Shown here: positions 33,091 through 34,076 of the stretch, one piece after another
Numbering within the stretch: position 1 is the stretch's first letter
Layout: each line of letters starts with the position of its first letter
Assembly (NCBI GenBank): GCA_023432805.1
Contig: JAEYUG010000015.1
Coordinates: 1 to 34,076 of the forward strand
Length of the DNA stretch: 34,076 bases
DNA from: Bacteroidota bacterium
GTDB lineage: Bacteria; Bacteroidota; Ignavibacteria; SZUA-365
Direction: 5' to 3'
Program-made: the position numbers and the translations under genes
The notes under the pieces: generated by a model
Database searches by the model: none
What the model was told of the DNA's origin: nothing
What the model saw: the letters and a program-made list of their open reading frames with translations, nothing else

Positions 33091-34076
33091 ATGCGATATC
33101 CCCTTGATCTGCTGCCCGGCGGCGGTGCGTCGCCGGATCTCCTCGACGTCTGGCGCGCACGCGCGCTCTGGCCCGTCCTTTCGTTCACCACGCCCGAAGG
33201 CGAACGCGTGCTGGCCTGCGGCACGGCCGCGCGCGCAGAATCTCTCGCGCCGTCGCAGGACTGGCAGCGCGAACTCCGCGCGCACCTTACCACGTTGCGC
33301 GGTGGTGAACTCTGCGCACTGTGTGACGACGGTCCGCCGGCCCTCGTCACCGTGCCCTTCGATCCCTCGCGCGCGCACGATGCGCGCTGGGGCACGCTCG
33401 CACGTGTCGCAGTGCACATTCCGATGCTCGCGGTTGTCACGGGGGGACGCCACGACGGCATTTTCACCACCGGCGAGCACATGAACGCCTCGGCGATCGT
33501 CGCCTGCTGCACTGCGCCCGATGATACGCGACCGCTGCCCGCCACTGACGACGACCACACACCCGCGTCCCCCGCCTCCTACCCCGACGCCGTACGCGCC
33601 GCGCTCGCGCGCATTGCGGCGGGCGAAGCCGAGAAGATCGTCGTCGCACGCGAGGCCGAAGAGAGCTTCCCCCGGCAGATGCGGCTCGCACCGCTCACCC
33701 GGGCGCTCGCGACTGAGCATCCATCCTCGTACAATCTTCTTCTTGCAGAATCGGACAATCGGATCTTTCTCTCCGCAACTCCCGAACGCCTCGCGCGCGT
33801 CGAACGCCACGAGATCCGCACCGAGGCGATGGCGGGCACGCTCGTCGGCACCGACGGCGCCGATGCATCGAACCTCGACGACAAGACGGCGCGCGAGCAC
33901 GAGGCGGTCGTGCGCATGATCACCGGGGCGCTCGGCGGCATCTGTGCGAGCGTGGGTACGGGTGCGCGGGGACTGCGACAGGTCGGCGACGTGCGGCACG
34001 TGGTGACGCCGATCGCGGGGGTGCTCGCGAAGGGCGCCGATCTGGTGGATGCTGTGGCGGTGCTGCATCCCACGCC
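33091..34076 (+). CDS. menF: Isochorismate synthase, partial (runs off right edge)
   Basis: The frame is open from ATG 33091 (MRYPLDLLPGGGASPDLL) to the end, giving 328 residues. It reads as a chorismate-utilising isochorismate synthase. AAGEAEKIVVARE carries the conserved general-base Lys182. FLSATPERLARVERHEIRTEAMAGT carries Glu245 of the EALAGT motif. DDKTAREHEAVV and VRHVVTPIAGVLAKGADLVDAVAVLHPT are typical of the family's metal- and chorismate-binding core. The enzyme isomerises chorismate to isochorismate, the first step to menaquinone (MenF) or some siderophores (EntC, DhbC); MenF is assigned because a quinone-linked cytochrome is nearby, which is inference. The N-terminal 160 residues are variable, as usual. 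It is divergent from the aro operon that makes its substrate. No Shine-Dalgarno is visible. Confidence 0.85.
   Translation, partial: MRYPLDLLPGGGASPDLLDVWRARALWPVLSFTTPEGERVLACGTAARAESLAPSQDWQRELRAHLTTLRGGELCALCDDGPPALVTVPFDPSRAHDARWGTLARVAVHIPMLAVVTGGRHDGIFTTGEHMNASAIVACCTAPDDTRPLPATDDDHTPASPASYPDAVRAALARIAAGEAEKIVVAREAEESFPRQMRLAPLTRALATEHPSSYNLLLAESDNRIFLSATPERLARVERHEIRTEAMAGTLVGTDGADASNLDDKTAREHEAVVRMITGALGGICASVGTGARGLRQVGDVRHVVTPIAGVLAKGADLVDAVAVLHPT

Noticed and set aside
32928..33560. N-terminal extension of the trifunctional aro frame
   Set aside because: It passes through the 48-bp repeat, a hairpin and the opposite strand of the isochorismate synthase gene; the kinase domain starts naturally at 32927.
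33034..34068. 344-aa minus-strand frame at the right edge
   Set aside because: The plus strand there encodes an isochorismate synthase with catalytic motifs, so this is its shadow.

Overview
The window is about 34 kb of dense, GC-rich bacterial DNA. Several secreted proteins end in type IX secretion (T9SS) sorting domains with YPNP or NPFNP motifs. Together with the EttA, acetyl-CoA synthetase and multiheme cytochrome types, this suggests the Bacteroidota/Chlorobiota (FCB) side of the tree, perhaps a Kapabacteria- or Ignavibacteria-like organism. That placement is inferred from protein style only; there is no rRNA or tRNA here.

Layout. 1-60: 26-bp tandem repeats running off the left edge. 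83-2391 (minus): ettA, then a TlpA-like thioredoxin whose start lies in an ATGGAA-rich inverted repeat. 2518-4030 (plus): a secreted glycine-zipper protein and a SIMPL-domain protein. 4085-5980 (minus): acs. 6199-7323 (plus): a soluble PAS histidine kinase whose phospho-acceptor His is Tyr. 7478-15753 (plus): a giant T9SS subtilase coupled to a GH106-like glycoside hydrolase. 15955-16590 (plus): a RAYT/IS200-like protein lacking its catalytic residues. 16664-23538 (minus): two coupled, related T9SS proteins, one with a VWA domain. 23698-24601 (plus): a frataxin-like protein and a flavin reductase-like protein. 24608-26706 (minus): a second TlpA-like protein and a heptaheme NapC/NrfH-type cytochrome. 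27101-29839 (plus): a T9SS SBBP-repeat protein. 30024-32927 (minus): a fused shikimate kinase/dehydroquinase/shikimate dehydrogenase, followed by aroC. 33091 to the right edge (plus): an isochorismate synthase.

How the genes fit together. The right end makes chorismate and passes it toward isochorismate and probably menaquinone, which could feed the membrane multiheme cytochrome. The two TlpA proteins could supply reduced thiols for cytochrome c maturation or for folding exported Cys-rich proteins. About half the window encodes an extracellular T9SS secretome.

The points I find most unusual are: (i) the trifunctional AroK-AroD-AroE fusion, in the domain order of the C-terminal part of fungal AROM; (ii) the RAYT-like protein without its HUH His and Tyr, in a window that carries at least eight REP-like hairpins; (iii) the His-to-Tyr histidine kinase; (iv) a 48-bp inverted repeat bracketing the aro genes; and (v) a recurring promoter layout, TTG-N20-TAnnTT, before at least five genes. 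All were read by eye; no alignment or search was run.
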